Shown here: one piece after another, positions 43,439-53,243 of the stretch | Position numbering within the stretch: the stretch's first letter is position 1 | Layout of the letters: every line of letters begins with the position of its first letter | Position numbers and translations under genes: made by a program | DNA from: a virus | Virus record (IMG/VR): IMGVR_UViG_3300033145_000849 | Coordinates: 1-64,000 of that record | Length of the DNA stretch: 64,000 nucleotides | Reading direction: 5' to 3' (one strand) | The notes under the pieces: generated by a model | What the model was told of the DNA's origin: nothing | The model's input: the letters and a program-made list of their open reading frames with translations, nothing else | The model's database searches: none

Positions 43439-43984
43439 TTAACTCGTAAAAGTGTATGTAAGAACTTGGTCGAACTGTCTATAACCGATAGTGTCTTCAT
43501 TCTCAGGCACTTCAATCCTACATTGAAAGCTCACGTTTGGACTACTTCCAGTCTGTATGGTTCCTGTTGCTGTGGCGCCAGTGTCTGTAGTTATATCAAC
43601 AGCATTGACTGCATTATCTCCAACTGTTGTTCTAAATACAGCACCATTGGTTGGGCTTTTACTATTCCATACTGGCCAGACAGCATCAGGAAAATTGTTA
43701 GTACTGTCCATGTTTATCATAAATCCACCAAAACCATCAACAGTCCCATCGTCTCCCCAGCTTAGTAATTCTGCTATGTCAGCAACCGAAGTAGCAGATC
43801 CTGTATAGGTAGAAGAAAACTCTCTAACATAGAGTCCAACATCTGTGATTTCATTAACACCATCATGTCTAATAAAGAATTGTTTAGCTGTAGTATTAGC
43901 TCCATTACTTGCATTCGCATGGTCCACAGTTGAGGAAATAGCAGCACTCCCGTTTGTTAGTGACCAAATTATATTAACCGACAT
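43439..43984 (-). CDS. Unrecognised virion-like protein
   Basis: 181 aa, threonine/serine/asparagine-rich, beta-rich (IIWSLTNGSAAISSTVDHA, NPDAVWPVWN-type stretches, then FQCRIEVPENEDTIGYRQF). Low in lysine and cysteine, as in secreted or virion proteins. AAGGAGA precedes ATG 43984. Between the two large fibre-like genes, so a structural role is inferred. Confidence 0.57.
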   Translation of the reverse strand: MSVNIIWSLTNGSAAISSTVDHANASNGANTTAKQFFIRHDGVNEITDVGLYVREFSSTYTGSATSVADIAELLSWGDDGTVDGFGGFMINMDSTNNFPDAVWPVWNSKSPTNGAVFRTTVGDNAVNAVDITTDTGATATGTIQTGSSPNVSFQCRIEVPENEDTIGYRQFDQVLTYTFTS

Positions 43985-44001
43985 AGTTTATCTCCTTACT
44001 G

Positions 44002-46281
44002 TTATCCAGCTGTAGTTTTAATAGCCACCGTGGGGCCTGTGGATTCATATCCATCTGTATCAATAGCTCCTATCTTTACATAGTGTGTAGTTAACAGACT
44101 AAGCCCTGTAACTGTTGTGCTATTGCCGCTTGAAATATCTGCCATAGGAGAACTATTCCAGGTAGTAAATAGCTTATCTTGTTCAACGGAATAGTAAGCA
44201 TTATAAGTAATACTAGGTCCGTAACTTGGCCAATCAAAACTTACCATACCAGAACCAGGTGTTGTATCTATAATGGTAGGATCGATTCCATAAGTATCTA
44301 CAACTGCATAGCCTCCACCCTTCATGTGTTTATCAACAACATTTTTAATCTGGTCAATCGTAAGATCTCCACCATAGTCTGCAAGAAGAGACTGTGGAAC
44401 TTCTGCTTTAAAAGCTCCGACTCCTGGATATGGTCTCTGAGAATTACGATCCCAATACCAATCTATCTCTTTCTGTTCAAGCCTAGCGTCGTCAACGGAA
44501 TCGGCTTTGATTCCACCGCCCTGAATCCTAACATCAAAATTAGCTAAAGATTCTGGAGCAGTATGTTCTCCAACGTAAAGATCAGCTAAAACTAAAAATC
44601 TAGAGTTCTCTTCAAAGTTAGATAACGGAGTGCCAATTAAGTCTCCAGATTGTGTAACTGTAGAATCTAGAATAACACTCTCTACTGTATATTTGTCTAT
44701 GAAAGAAAATTCGTCTAGATAGTCTAAATTCACTCCTGATACTCTAGACTGTAATCCAGAAGTAGTAGACTCTATGTCATAGTAAAAGTCATGAGTTGGC
44801 AAACCATCACTAGTAAAATCATCTGCTAAAAGCTTTGTTGTTGATGGATCTATGCCAGAAGAGTTCTCGTCTGCTTGACTGGAGTAAATTATTTTTCCTA
44901 GAGTATCGATAACCAAATAGTAAACCGTACTCTCTAAGTCTCCAGTAGCAACATATTCTGGAGAGACATAAATGGCGATACGTTGTGTAAGTACATCTAG
45001 ATTGTTTACTGGATTGAAATCAATCTGAGTAAACTCATATTCTGTTTCTTCTGCATAATAGCTAACACTAACTTGGTCTGTTGCAGCAATTGGACCCTCT
45101 ACTTCAAGAAATCCATTTAGAGAATCAGCTGACAAAATACCATCTTCATAGTTGATGCTACCAGAATAATTGGTACCAACAATGGAAGGGTTATTGCTGT
45201 ATATATACTTTAAAGCATTGTACTTGTCTCTAACAACAACTTCTGTATACAGGTATAGGCCCGCAGATATTACAATTCCTTTAGGAAGCTTAACTAGGTT
45301 TTCCATAAGCCAAATAGCTTTCTGGTCTCCCTTGAATTTGTAGGGAGGAAAAGGGGTAAATGTTTGACTATTAAACTCAGCTACACGGTACTTATAGTTT
45401 TTCCAAGTGTTGCCATTAGTTTGAAGGGAAGTGATGAACTGTCCGTTTGTAAGGCTTACATTCCATGGAGCTGATAAGTCTAAGGCCGAGGGAGGCAATA
45501 TTTTTATTCTAGAACTAGAGAGTTCTTTATATGCATATCTCTGTACGATAGGCAGGGTAATTACAAACTGTTCTCCACCAACTTCTTCTTCGATCAGATA
45601 TTTTCTACGACCATCTGTATTGATATTAAACTCTGAATCTAAATCATCAAAACCAGCAGGTAAATAAGCGGACGTATTATTAAGTAATTCATGATAAATA
45701 ATAACCGATTGATTAGTACCACTGCCAGTACGAACTGTATATTGAATATATGTAACTTCAAATTCATCAGTAGCATCATTGTATACGTTTTCAAGATTAT
45801 TAAAAATCTCAGCTGTTGTGCTGTCTAGGTAATAGTCTACTACGTCTATGGAAGTAAAGTCTTTATCCGTAAACTCTACTGCTAGAAGAGTTGCATCGGT
45901 ATCGTCAGGGTCATAGTTCGCCAGAGTATGTACATAAAATAAAGGGGTTTCTGGTTTAGTAGGTGTCTCTGTAGTAAAAATATGAGTAACAACAAACTTG
46001 TCTACACTTAAGGTAAGGGTCTTTGTTGTAGCAGTAAAAATGTTAGTGGCAGAAGGAACTCTATTCTGGTTTAAAGAAGTACTTCTGTCTGAAATAAACA
46101 GATTGTTACCAGGAGTAGATTCTTGTCCAACAAGATAAGCTATATTAATATTATCTTGATTTGTTAGGGTTCTATAAACAACTTGTTCATGTCTCTTCTT
46201 AATATTAAGACGAGTGTCTGTATCTACCGTAACCGGCACTGCACTAACTTGAAACTGTTGTCCTAAAATACTAGTAGACAA
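44002..46281 (-). CDS. Large tail protein with C-terminal fibronectin type III-like domain
   Basis: 759 aa. Start is TTG at 46281: AAGGAA lies eight bases upstream, an in-frame TAA is immediately upstream, and no ATG follows for a long way. The N-terminal two thirds is beta-rich with repeated V/T/Y strands. The last ~90 residues (GMVSFDWPSYGPSITYNAYYS to HYVKIGAIDTDG) form an FN3-like domain with the usual W and Y/L positions. The rest has no recognisable motif. Probably a tail-fibre or baseplate-attached protein. Confidence 0.68.
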   Translation of the reverse strand: MSTSILGQQFQVSAVPVTVDTDTRLNIKKRHEQVVYRTLTNQDNINIAYLVGQESTPGNNLFISDRSTSLNQNRVPSATNIFTATTKTLTLSVDKFVVTHIFTTETPTKPETPLFYVHTLANYDPDDTDATLLAVEFTDKDFTSIDVVDYYLDSTTAEIFNNLENVYNDATDEFEVTYIQYTVRTGSGTNQSVIIYHELLNNTSAYLPAGFDDLDSEFNINTDGRRKYLIEEEVGGEQFVITLPIVQRYAYKELSSSRIKILPPSALDLSAPWNVSLTNGQFITSLQTNGNTWKNYKYRVAEFNSQTFTPFPPYKFKGDQKAIWLMENLVKLPKGIVISAGLYLYTEVVVRDKYNALKYIYSNNPSIVGTNYSGSINYEDGILSADSLNGFLEVEGPIAATDQVSVSYYAEETEYEFTQIDFNPVNNLDVLTQRIAIYVSPEYVATGDLESTVYYLVIDTLGKIIYSSQADENSSGIDPSTTKLLADDFTSDGLPTHDFYYDIESTTSGLQSRVSGVNLDYLDEFSFIDKYTVESVILDSTVTQSGDLIGTPLSNFEENSRFLVLADLYVGEHTAPESLANFDVRIQGGGIKADSVDDARLEQKEIDWYWDRNSQRPYPGVGAFKAEVPQSLLADYGGDLTIDQIKNVVDKHMKGGGYAVVDTYGIDPTIIDTTPGSGMVSFDWPSYGPSITYNAYYSVEQDKLFTTWNSSPMADISSGNSTTVTGLSLLTTHYVKIGAIDTDGYESTGPTVAIKTTAG

Positions 46282-46295
46282 TTAATTATTCCTTG

Positions 46296-48905
46296 TTATT
46301 CGTTATATGGATCTATTGTCTTGTATGCTACTTCTAGAGTAATATGTGGATACACATAAACAACAGCTGCACCAGAAGCTTTCCAAATACTGAGTTGAAG
46401 AGCGTTGTTACTACGATAAAAATTGTTTATTTCTGCAACACTGTCCAGTGCAGTAGTCTCAGTTTCTCTACCAGTGGTTGAACTTAGAATTCCATCTCCA
46501 AGGGTATATGCTGTTCCACCAATAGTAATTTTATCAAGTTGCCAACCAACAGTTGATGTAGCTGCAATATCAATATCAAATGTTATATTCGCAGGATTAC
46601 CACCCGAATCTATAAGATCACAAGAATCAGGAAGATCATTGATAATGCCATATAAAATCTCGCCTGCAGAGAAAGTTCCTTGATGTTCCCATCGGAATTG
46701 ACCTGGAGTAGCAGTAGTATCATAATCCCACTGATGCAAAGCAGGACCTGGATATGGATACCATGTAGGAGCTACCATAATTGTTTTATATACATAGTTT
46801 GTTCGAACTATATCAGTAGTATCTATTATAAGACTATCTCCTGCAGTAATAGTTACATCATCATCAGCTGTTATGTTTACATCACCAGTAGATGATTCTA
46901 CAGTTGCTGTTGTAACGGCTTCAAGTCTAGCATAAGCTGCTGATGTAATTTCTACATAGCTAGCACTAGAATCAATAGTAGTTTCCTCTCTTGATTGAAG
47001 ACGAATAGTTTCTGATTCAAAACTTGCCTCACCATTATCAGCTGTTATCGTAACATTACCTTTGTCAGAGTCTATAATTACATCGCCATCATCAGAAGCT
47101 ATATTAACGTTATGGCCCACCCCAAGAGTATCACCATCAGCTGCTATACCACATTCTCCATTACCAGCTACAAGATACGCTGGGCCATTTGTCGAAACAG
47201 CATAAAGAAGACTTTTTCCCTGTAGAGTGAGGTCTCCTTCATTAGGCCGTATAGTCACAGCATTAGAACGCATGTCGAGATCTAGATAGTGAAGATGTTC
47301 TCTAGAATACAATCTGATTCCATGAGAATCTGCTCCTCCTGTAGCTGGAATATCAAACCTCATAAATATCTCACTGGCGCCGTCTGTATCTAAATATTGT
47401 GAAATACCATTAGATGCATCTGGCAAGCCAAAAGAAATTTTATTGCTATTTGCTAACAAATTACGATAGTTAGTCCCTGAGTTAGTACTAGACATCAAGA
47501 ACTCGCCTAACAGAGAGTTGTAATAATCGTCTCGGTATGTACCAGGAGCATTGCCACAGCCTAGTCTATGAAGATACTGAGGATGATCATCGGCATCCCA
47601 AGTAGAAGGCTCAATAGCTGGATGAGCTGCACTGTTAGTATCTGGGGTAAACAGATTAATTGTCTTACCATGACTAACCATAGAAGTTGGAATAGAACTA
47701 CTACTAGCATGATCATGGTCCATCATTTTCTTTACAAGTTCAGAAACAGTAGTAGATAGATCTGAACCTACAGTAATAAGTCGTAATCCTGCATTTGGAT
47801 AGTGATCTGCGGTATGAGTATGAGTGGCAGGATCGGGTGTATTCTTTAACTGAGTATCTTCATATACAGTGTTGTATGAACTACCTAACCACGAGGTTAG
47901 ATTATCTCCGCTAGCTATCATGACATATGGTCTAGGAGATACTGCGTTCTCTGCAGCAAAAACTACTCCTTCAATAATGGTTCCAGTATTGTTAGGGTCC
48001 CAAAGATAAACAAGACCTCTAGGAATGGTAGAACTGGCTGTCCAGTCATCTGTTCCGTTCCCAGATGTATCTGTGATTAACTTAGGAAGCCTGTATCTAT
48101 AGTGCTCTCCATAGTCGGCAGCAATTGGAGCTATCTCACCATCGTCCATAAAGAACTTGCGGTCAGCAGTCGGAGTAGTGCTAAGATTCTCTGCATCTGT
48201 CTGTGGAGATCTATTTAGTCTTCTACTAGAAGAAAGAGGCATGCGAGGAGGTAGAAAGATATAGTACCCCTGAGCATCTGTTAATCCGTCTACATAACAG
48301 ATTTTAAGACCTTTGAAATCGTAGCCCGCATCGGTATCGATGTCGGGAATAACATTAGACGTTACTGTAGTATTAATGTCTCCTTCAACAATAGGTTTAT
48401 ATTCTAATCGCCAATCATTTACAATCTGGTCGTAGAAAACACAATGGCCAGTATTCTCGTCGATATACCATTCGCCAGTAGCATTTACGTCGCTAAGACT
48501 AGTCTCTGGAGTAGGGTCAGGAGTACCAGTACCAGCAGCCCAGTTGTAAGCTGGAGTCACATCGTGAGGAGGAAAAGTTAGAGTAGCTTCATAGTTATTA
48601 GCATCGGCAGTGAAGTTATAGGTGTATTCTGTAATGTTTGGTAGATAAGGAATCCTAGGACTGATGTTTCTAGGAGCACCAATATATCTAGATAGGTTGG
48701 GAATCATGAGTGAGTTGTTAATGATAGAAACTGCATTGAGAAGAGAGTCGCCGCTTTGGTTCCACATGTCACCAAGGGCATACTCCATCAAACTCTGGCC
48801 ATACTTTGCCTGTGCAGCTAGACCATTCATCTTAGAAGAAGAAGGAATCTCTCCATCTGTAAATTCTACTGCTATGGGAAACGTTGTTCTATACTTATCT
48901 GCCAA
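46296..48905 (-). CDS. Tail-fibre protein with beta-helix-like repeats
   Basis: 869 aa. Start is TTG at 48905, with AGGAGG seven bases upstream. N-terminal YRTTFPIAVEFTDGEIPSSSKM anchors the protein; THTHTADHYP at about 361-370 holds His clusters such as those that bind metal in fibre shafts; WDADDHPQYL near 436-445 is a common fibre motif. From about 545 to 695 there are short repeats of strands ending in D-G-x (VIIDSDKGNVTITADNG, VNITADDDVTITAGD), suggesting a needle-like beta-helix. The C-terminal domain (about 705-869) may form the tip. No enzyme motif. Confidence 0.75.
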   Translation of the reverse strand: MADKYRTTFPIAVEFTDGEIPSSSKMNGLAAQAKYGQSLMEYALGDMWNQSGDSLLNAVSIINNSLMIPNLSRYIGAPRNISPRIPYLPNITEYTYNFTADANNYEATLTFPPHDVTPAYNWAAGTGTPDPTPETSLSDVNATGEWYIDENTGHCVFYDQIVNDWRLEYKPIVEGDINTTVTSNVIPDIDTDAGYDFKGLKICYVDGLTDAQGYYIFLPPRMPLSSSRRLNRSPQTDAENLSTTPTADRKFFMDDGEIAPIAADYGEHYRYRLPKLITDTSGNGTDDWTASSTIPRGLVYLWDPNNTGTIIEGVVFAAENAVSPRPYVMIASGDNLTSWLGSSYNTVYEDTQLKNTPDPATHTHTADHYPNAGLRLITVGSDLSTTVSELVKKMMDHDHASSSSIPTSMVSHGKTINLFTPDTNSAAHPAIEPSTWDADDHPQYLHRLGCGNAPGTYRDDYYNSLLGEFLMSSTNSGTNYRNLLANSNKISFGLPDASNGISQYLDTDGASEIFMRFDIPATGGADSHGIRLYSREHLHYLDLDMRSNAVTIRPNEGDLTLQGKSLLYAVSTNGPAYLVAGNGECGIAADGDTLGVGHNVNIASDDGDVIIDSDKGNVTITADNGEASFESETIRLQSREETTIDSSASYVEITSAAYARLEAVTTATVESSTGDVNITADDDVTITAGDSLIIDTTDIVRTNYVYKTIMVAPTWYPYPGPALHQWDYDTTATPGQFRWEHQGTFSAGEILYGIINDLPDSCDLIDSGGNPANITFDIDIAATSTVGWQLDKITIGGTAYTLGDGILSSTTGRETETTALDSVAEINNFYRSNNALQLSIWKASGAAVVYVYPHITLEVAYKTIDPYNE

Positions 48906-48916
48906 AATTGTTCCTC

Positions 48917-51382
48917 CTATGGAATTCCTGAAGTTGTCACATCATCTACTATGTCATCCCAGTAGGTTACCTCAGATGCTATAGGATTGATATCTAAGAA
49001 AGTAACACCATCTAAAGCAGCTGCAAGAGCCAGGTTGTCACTTCTAAGTCTCCAACCTAATGGGACTTTTTGATCATTTGCTATGATACCACTCAAGGTG
49101 GCAGAAACCTCATCTATATGAACTTGGTTAATTTGGTCTAACACCCAGAGTCCACTTAAATAATTGGGGATAGATAACTTAACATCTATCGTGTTACTTA
49201 GGATATCCTGATTTCGTCTTTCATTATATACCGACGCCTGTAATGTCACTGTAGTAGGAGACACTAGGAAATATGAATGCAGAATACCACTAGGAACAGG
49301 TCCAAGAGTACCACTGGGAACAGGAATTTCATAAGTGGAAGTATCGAATATTACATCATATTCTCCTCCACCAGCAGCAATAACATCAATAGGTTGCATC
49401 GGAATATAGCAACCACTAGCAAAAGTATGAGGATTTAGCGCTTGGCCATCGTAAGCAGATACAATAACTTTACGACCCATACCCATGTCTGTCTGGAATA
49501 TACTGGGTAACGGAAGGTTACGTACCTCTCTATGATTGTATTCCCAGTCCTTTGCTCCGGTAGTTATTGCTCCACTGCCACCTATGTCCATACCTGTGGA
49601 ACCATAAATACTCTCATTAGTAAAAAACTGTCTATAGTATTCTGTAGTCTGAACAGTAGACGAATCTTGGTCCAGAGTGGTTTCCATAAAGCCTTGTAGT
49701 GCGTCATCTACCTGTACTTGATACAAGAAGATGTCGTCTACGTCGCCTTCTACAAGAATGTTTTCAGTGTGAAAAGTAGTAGTCTGAGTAACACCTGTAT
49801 AAATAGGGGTATTGTCTATTGAGTGTCCAGCAGCAGTAATATTCTCGCCAATTTCATTGACCCCACGAGGAGGATGATAATAAGACCTGGCTTCTCCAAA
49901 TTCATCTGTTACGGAACTAGATGTAGAAGCTAATGTGCCAAAAGATCCAGGAGCTGGAACACTGGTGATGTAGAAAGTAACTTCCTGGTCTTCAAGAACA
50001 TCGCCTCTTCTGTCTTTAACCGTAGCAATAATAGGAGCATAGGCGTTTCCGATTGCTAGTGGGCCATATACATCTGTTTGAATCTCTGGTAGTTGAGCAG
50101 TTAGTTCAATAGTTGATGGGTCTTCTAGTTCTGTAGACAAGTAAACAAACCCTTGACCACTTCTACGATAGATAGGATTAATGTTTGCCTCTGTAGCTAT
50201 TATAGTATTGGAAGAAGCTTGAGGTTCATATTCAATCCTGAATGTTTTCCAGTAGTTAGCTAAAATATAGTTACCTGCAGCAGGTGTATTCTGATCAGAG
50301 AGGTCGGGGTCGCCGAACTCTAATATGCCCAAATCGTAATCTACTTTAACTTGATCTACAGCAAGACCAGAAGAAAAAGGAATTGATTCCCATGAAGAAA
50401 TTCCACTATAAGAAACTGAATCAGGGATAGTAGTAGAAGAGTATATGAGCACACCTTGTGAATTATCTACTGGAGAATATTTTAAATGGAATTGTTGACC
50501 AGCAGAACCATCAGAAATACCTAGTTGTTCTAGAGCAGGAGAACCAACTTCGCTTCCAGCTTGCTGATTAAAAAGAGCAACTACAGGGCCGCCATCAGAC
50601 ACTCCACTGTAAATAACCTGAAATTCCTTCTCGTCTTGATCAATCAAAGACCAGTAAGTAACACCAGTAACAGTATTGTAAGTATCCTGTCTAACCAAGT
50701 CGTCATCTCTTTGACCTGTAAACAAAATCTTTTTCCTATATCTATCAAAGAGATCATACTTTCCTAAATTAGGATTCCATTCGTATTGTTCTGCTCTTAC
50801 AGGAACTCCTACTTGAGGAATAGAGTCTAAATCTACCTGATTGAACCCAGAAATCGTAAGATTATAATTCTCAGAAGCTGTTGTTATTCCACTATAAGTT
50901 GGATAAGCTACTTCAGAATCATCACTATAGAGATATCCTTCATCTTCAAAATCATAGTAATATCCATGCTGAATTTCAGGAGCCCAAATGTTATATAAGC
51001 TTCGGGTTTGAAGACCAGAGGAAGGAACTAGCTCAACGTCTATAAGCTCAAGATCCCTATTGCTACCAATGCCAGACTGGAAGTAAGATGTAGTAATGCC
51101 CGAGGTGGTAGGATCCCAATTAGCAGGAACAAATGCTGCCCAATTGTCGGTTGTTTCCCCGAACCAGACGCGCTCATCCCATTTCCAACCAGTATCATCC
51201 TCGAACCAGAGGTCTTCAGACCTAGCCGATATTACAGGTGTATTATATGTAAGAACTCCAGATCCGATCACGGGGCCCACCTCAAATTGATGACATATCG
51301 AGCTTAACCCAGATGTACTAGTTTGTACATCATATTGCCATCCCCAGGGACGAATTCCATATGGTTGAGTACCCCAAGCCAT
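48917..51382 (-). CDS. Tail protein with bacterial Ig-like (Big_1) domain
   Basis: 821 aa. The N-terminus MAWGTQPYGIRPWGW resembles W/G-rich attachment segments of fibre proteins. Middle is beta-rich. Residues about 425-525 fit an invasin-type Ig-like domain: IELTAQLPEIQTD, APIIATVKDRRGDVLEDQEV, TFYI and the closing VTDEFGEARSYYHPP. The rest is beta-rich with a hydrophobic, G/S-rich C-terminus. ATG 51382 follows GGGGA. The LamG-like gene upstream lies five bases away. Confidence 0.7.
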   Translation of the reverse strand: MAWGTQPYGIRPWGWQYDVQTSTSGLSSICHQFEVGPVIGSGVLTYNTPVISARSEDLWFEDDTGWKWDERVWFGETTDNWAAFVPANWDPTTSGITTSYFQSGIGSNRDLELIDVELVPSSGLQTRSLYNIWAPEIQHGYYYDFEDEGYLYSDDSEVAYPTYSGITTASENYNLTISGFNQVDLDSIPQVGVPVRAEQYEWNPNLGKYDLFDRYRKKILFTGQRDDDLVRQDTYNTVTGVTYWSLIDQDEKEFQVIYSGVSDGGPVVALFNQQAGSEVGSPALEQLGISDGSAGQQFHLKYSPVDNSQGVLIYSSTTIPDSVSYSGISSWESIPFSSGLAVDQVKVDYDLGILEFGDPDLSDQNTPAAGNYILANYWKTFRIEYEPQASSNTIIATEANINPIYRRSGQGFVYLSTELEDPSTIELTAQLPEIQTDVYGPLAIGNAYAPIIATVKDRRGDVLEDQEVTFYITSVPAPGSFGTLASTSSSVTDEFGEARSYYHPPRGVNEIGENITAAGHSIDNTPIYTGVTQTTTFHTENILVEGDVDDIFLYQVQVDDALQGFMETTLDQDSSTVQTTEYYRQFFTNESIYGSTGMDIGGSGAITTGAKDWEYNHREVRNLPLPSIFQTDMGMGRKVIVSAYDGQALNPHTFASGCYIPMQPIDVIAAGGGEYDVIFDTSTYEIPVPSGTLGPVPSGILHSYFLVSPTTVTLQASVYNERRNQDILSNTIDVKLSIPNYLSGLWVLDQINQVHIDEVSATLSGIIANDQKVPLGWRLRSDNLALAAALDGVTFLDINPIASEVTYWDDIVDDVTTSGIP

Positions 51383-51387
51383 TTAAA

Positions 51388-52323
51388 TTAAGTCCCCCTT
51401 ACTCTATTGTATGATTCTAATACCTGAGCAGCAGTAAAATATTCTGGTGTAAGTCTATAACTAAACATAGCCCCTTGAAAAGGAGGAAGAGGAGTATTGG
51501 CGACGGCACGATATTCATTCCCAATAGCAAATTTAGAAAGAGTGCTAGTTCCATGGGTAGGAACAATACTTCCACCTGTAGGAATACAATGTTGAGCAAG
51601 TTGGCCATTAAGATACCAGTCTACCTCTCCATTGTCTGCTCTAACAAAGGTAAGCATATATACACGATGTTCAGGCAGAATAATATTAGACAAAGAAGAA
51701 ATATTGCTACCATTGCCATACTCAGCAAAATAATAAAATCGATTTGAACTTGCATAGAGTGACCATAGATAATTATAGTCACGGGTGAGATCGCTGTTTC
51801 CACGAGTATAGGCAGTAAACCTTCTGGTAGTCTGGTCTACTGCATACAAAACTATTTCGATTGTAAGACCTGTATAGATCCAGAAATGGGCATCCCAATC
51901 ATGCATGAGATACATGGTTCCATCAAAACAAAAACCAGTCACACCATCAATAATAATATGTTGTGTCTCTCCAGTGGTACTGTACAGATCCAAACCATTA
52001 GTTCCCCTATCCTTAATAGAATTGGCTGTACCATCAAATTGATACAAAGCTGTAGGAGCTCCTATTCCTGCTGGCATGGTAGTATCTAAATAGTTCCAGC
52101 CGCCTCTTCCAACCAACGATTGACCTCTTAAGCTTCCTGTTTCAAGATTATCGCTACCAACAAGAGTTTCTAGTTGAATAACAGCGTCTCTTGTAGCATT
52201 AAGTTGAGTAGCACGCATACTATCCCCGGCTGGATTACTTATATCATCATAGTTATCCAGCTCAGCCATCTGAGTCGTGGTGTCTAAATCTGTTGGATAT
52301 TGTGTAACCCATTCTATTGCCAC
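51388..52323 (-). CDS. LamG/concanavalin-like tail protein (copy A of three)
   Basis: 311 aa. N-terminal ~65-residue conserved segment (EWVTQYPTDLDTT to RDAVIQLETLVGSDNLE) followed by a LamG-like jelly roll: ALYQFDGTANSIKDR near 90-104, GLTIEIVLYA and WYLNGQLAQHC as in LamG strands, then a shared terminus AAQVLESYNRVRG. Start is GTG at 52323, directly overlapping the stop of copy B. LamG folds often bind carbohydrate; the ligand is unknown. Its N- and C-terminal ends match copies B and C. Confidence 0.78.
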   Translation of the reverse strand: MAIEWVTQYPTDLDTTTQMAELDNYDDISNPAGDSMRATQLNATRDAVIQLETLVGSDNLETGSLRGQSLVGRGGWNYLDTTMPAGIGAPTALYQFDGTANSIKDRGTNGLDLYSTTGETQHIIIDGVTGFCFDGTMYLMHDWDAHFWIYTGLTIEIVLYAVDQTTRRFTAYTRGNSDLTRDYNYLWSLYASSNRFYYFAEYGNGSNISSLSNIILPEHRVYMLTFVRADNGEVDWYLNGQLAQHCIPTGGSIVPTHGTSTLSKFAIGNEYRAVANTPLPPFQGAMFSYRLTPEYFTAAQVLESYNRVRGT

Positions 52324-53231
52324 TAGTAAAGTCCCCTTACTCTTCTATAAGATTCTAACACTTGTGCAGGAGTAAACTCTTCCATAGTAATACGTATACT
52401 AAAAATAAGTCCTTGATGAAGAGCACCTACTGCACTAGCTGGACCACCAACTCTTAAGAAAGAACTAGTTCCTCCAGTGGGAGCAATCGATGTTATGTTA
52501 AAAACAGCACTTCCATCCGTATATAGATTAACATCTGTACCAGCGGCATCTCTGGTAAACGTAAGCATTCTATTTATACCAGGAGGGATAACAGTATCAA
52601 AAGCAACTATGTTATCTGTGCCAGCTGCACCATATTCATGAACCCAAGAAGGAACACAAGCTGTTGATATTTTGATTCCTCCCAAAAAATTTGTTGCTAA
52701 AGCCTCTCCAGCTCCTGCAATAGACATCATGTACCTGGCTTGAGTTGGTGGTACAGATAATAAATTTTGTACAATTTCCCAAGTCATTGCCCCAGTTGTT
52801 TGAAGACCAGCGGAAACAGCAGCGTCCATATAGGTTCCAATATCAAACTGGTGACCTAATTTGCCATGGACAGACTGATAGATTGCATTTCCTGTCCTAC
52901 TTAAAGTATGACTATTACCAGACCGATCGTTAAGAGAATCGGCAGTGCCATCAAACTGATATAAGGCTTCTGGGGCTCCTGCCGCTGTTGGCATATTTAG
53001 GTCTAAATAATCCCATGTTTCATTTAAGGCTTGAGCACGAAGAGAACCGACCTCAAGATTATCACTACCAACAATAGTCTCCAATTGAATGACAGCATCC
53101 CTAAGAGCATGCATTTGGGTTACATCAGTATCATCTCCATCACCTGCACCTTCAGCACTCTCATTGCTCAGAGTTTTCATCTGAGTAACAGTGGTATCTA
53201 GGTCAGTTGGATATTGTGTGGTCCATTCCAT
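52323..53231 (-). CDS. LamG/concanavalin-like tail protein (copy B of three)
   Basis: 302 aa. Same plan as copy A: EWTTQYPTDLDTTVTQMK N-terminus, ALRDAVIQLETIVGSDNLE linker, ALYQFDGTADSLNDRSG start of the jelly roll, and the shared C-terminus PAQVLESYRRVRG. The interior strands differ from copies A and C, as expected if the ligand differs. AAGGAG precedes ATG 53231. Copy A follows without a gap. Confidence 0.78.
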   Translation of the reverse strand: MEWTTQYPTDLDTTVTQMKTLSNESAEGAGDGDDTDVTQMHALRDAVIQLETIVGSDNLEVGSLRAQALNETWDYLDLNMPTAAGAPEALYQFDGTADSLNDRSGNSHTLSRTGNAIYQSVHGKLGHQFDIGTYMDAAVSAGLQTTGAMTWEIVQNLLSVPPTQARYMMSIAGAGEALATNFLGGIKISTACVPSWVHEYGAAGTDNIVAFDTVIPPGINRMLTFTRDAAGTDVNLYTDGSAVFNITSIAPTGGTSSFLRVGGPASAVGALHQGLIFSIRITMEEFTPAQVLESYRRVRGLY

Positions 53232-53243
53232 CTATAATTCTCC

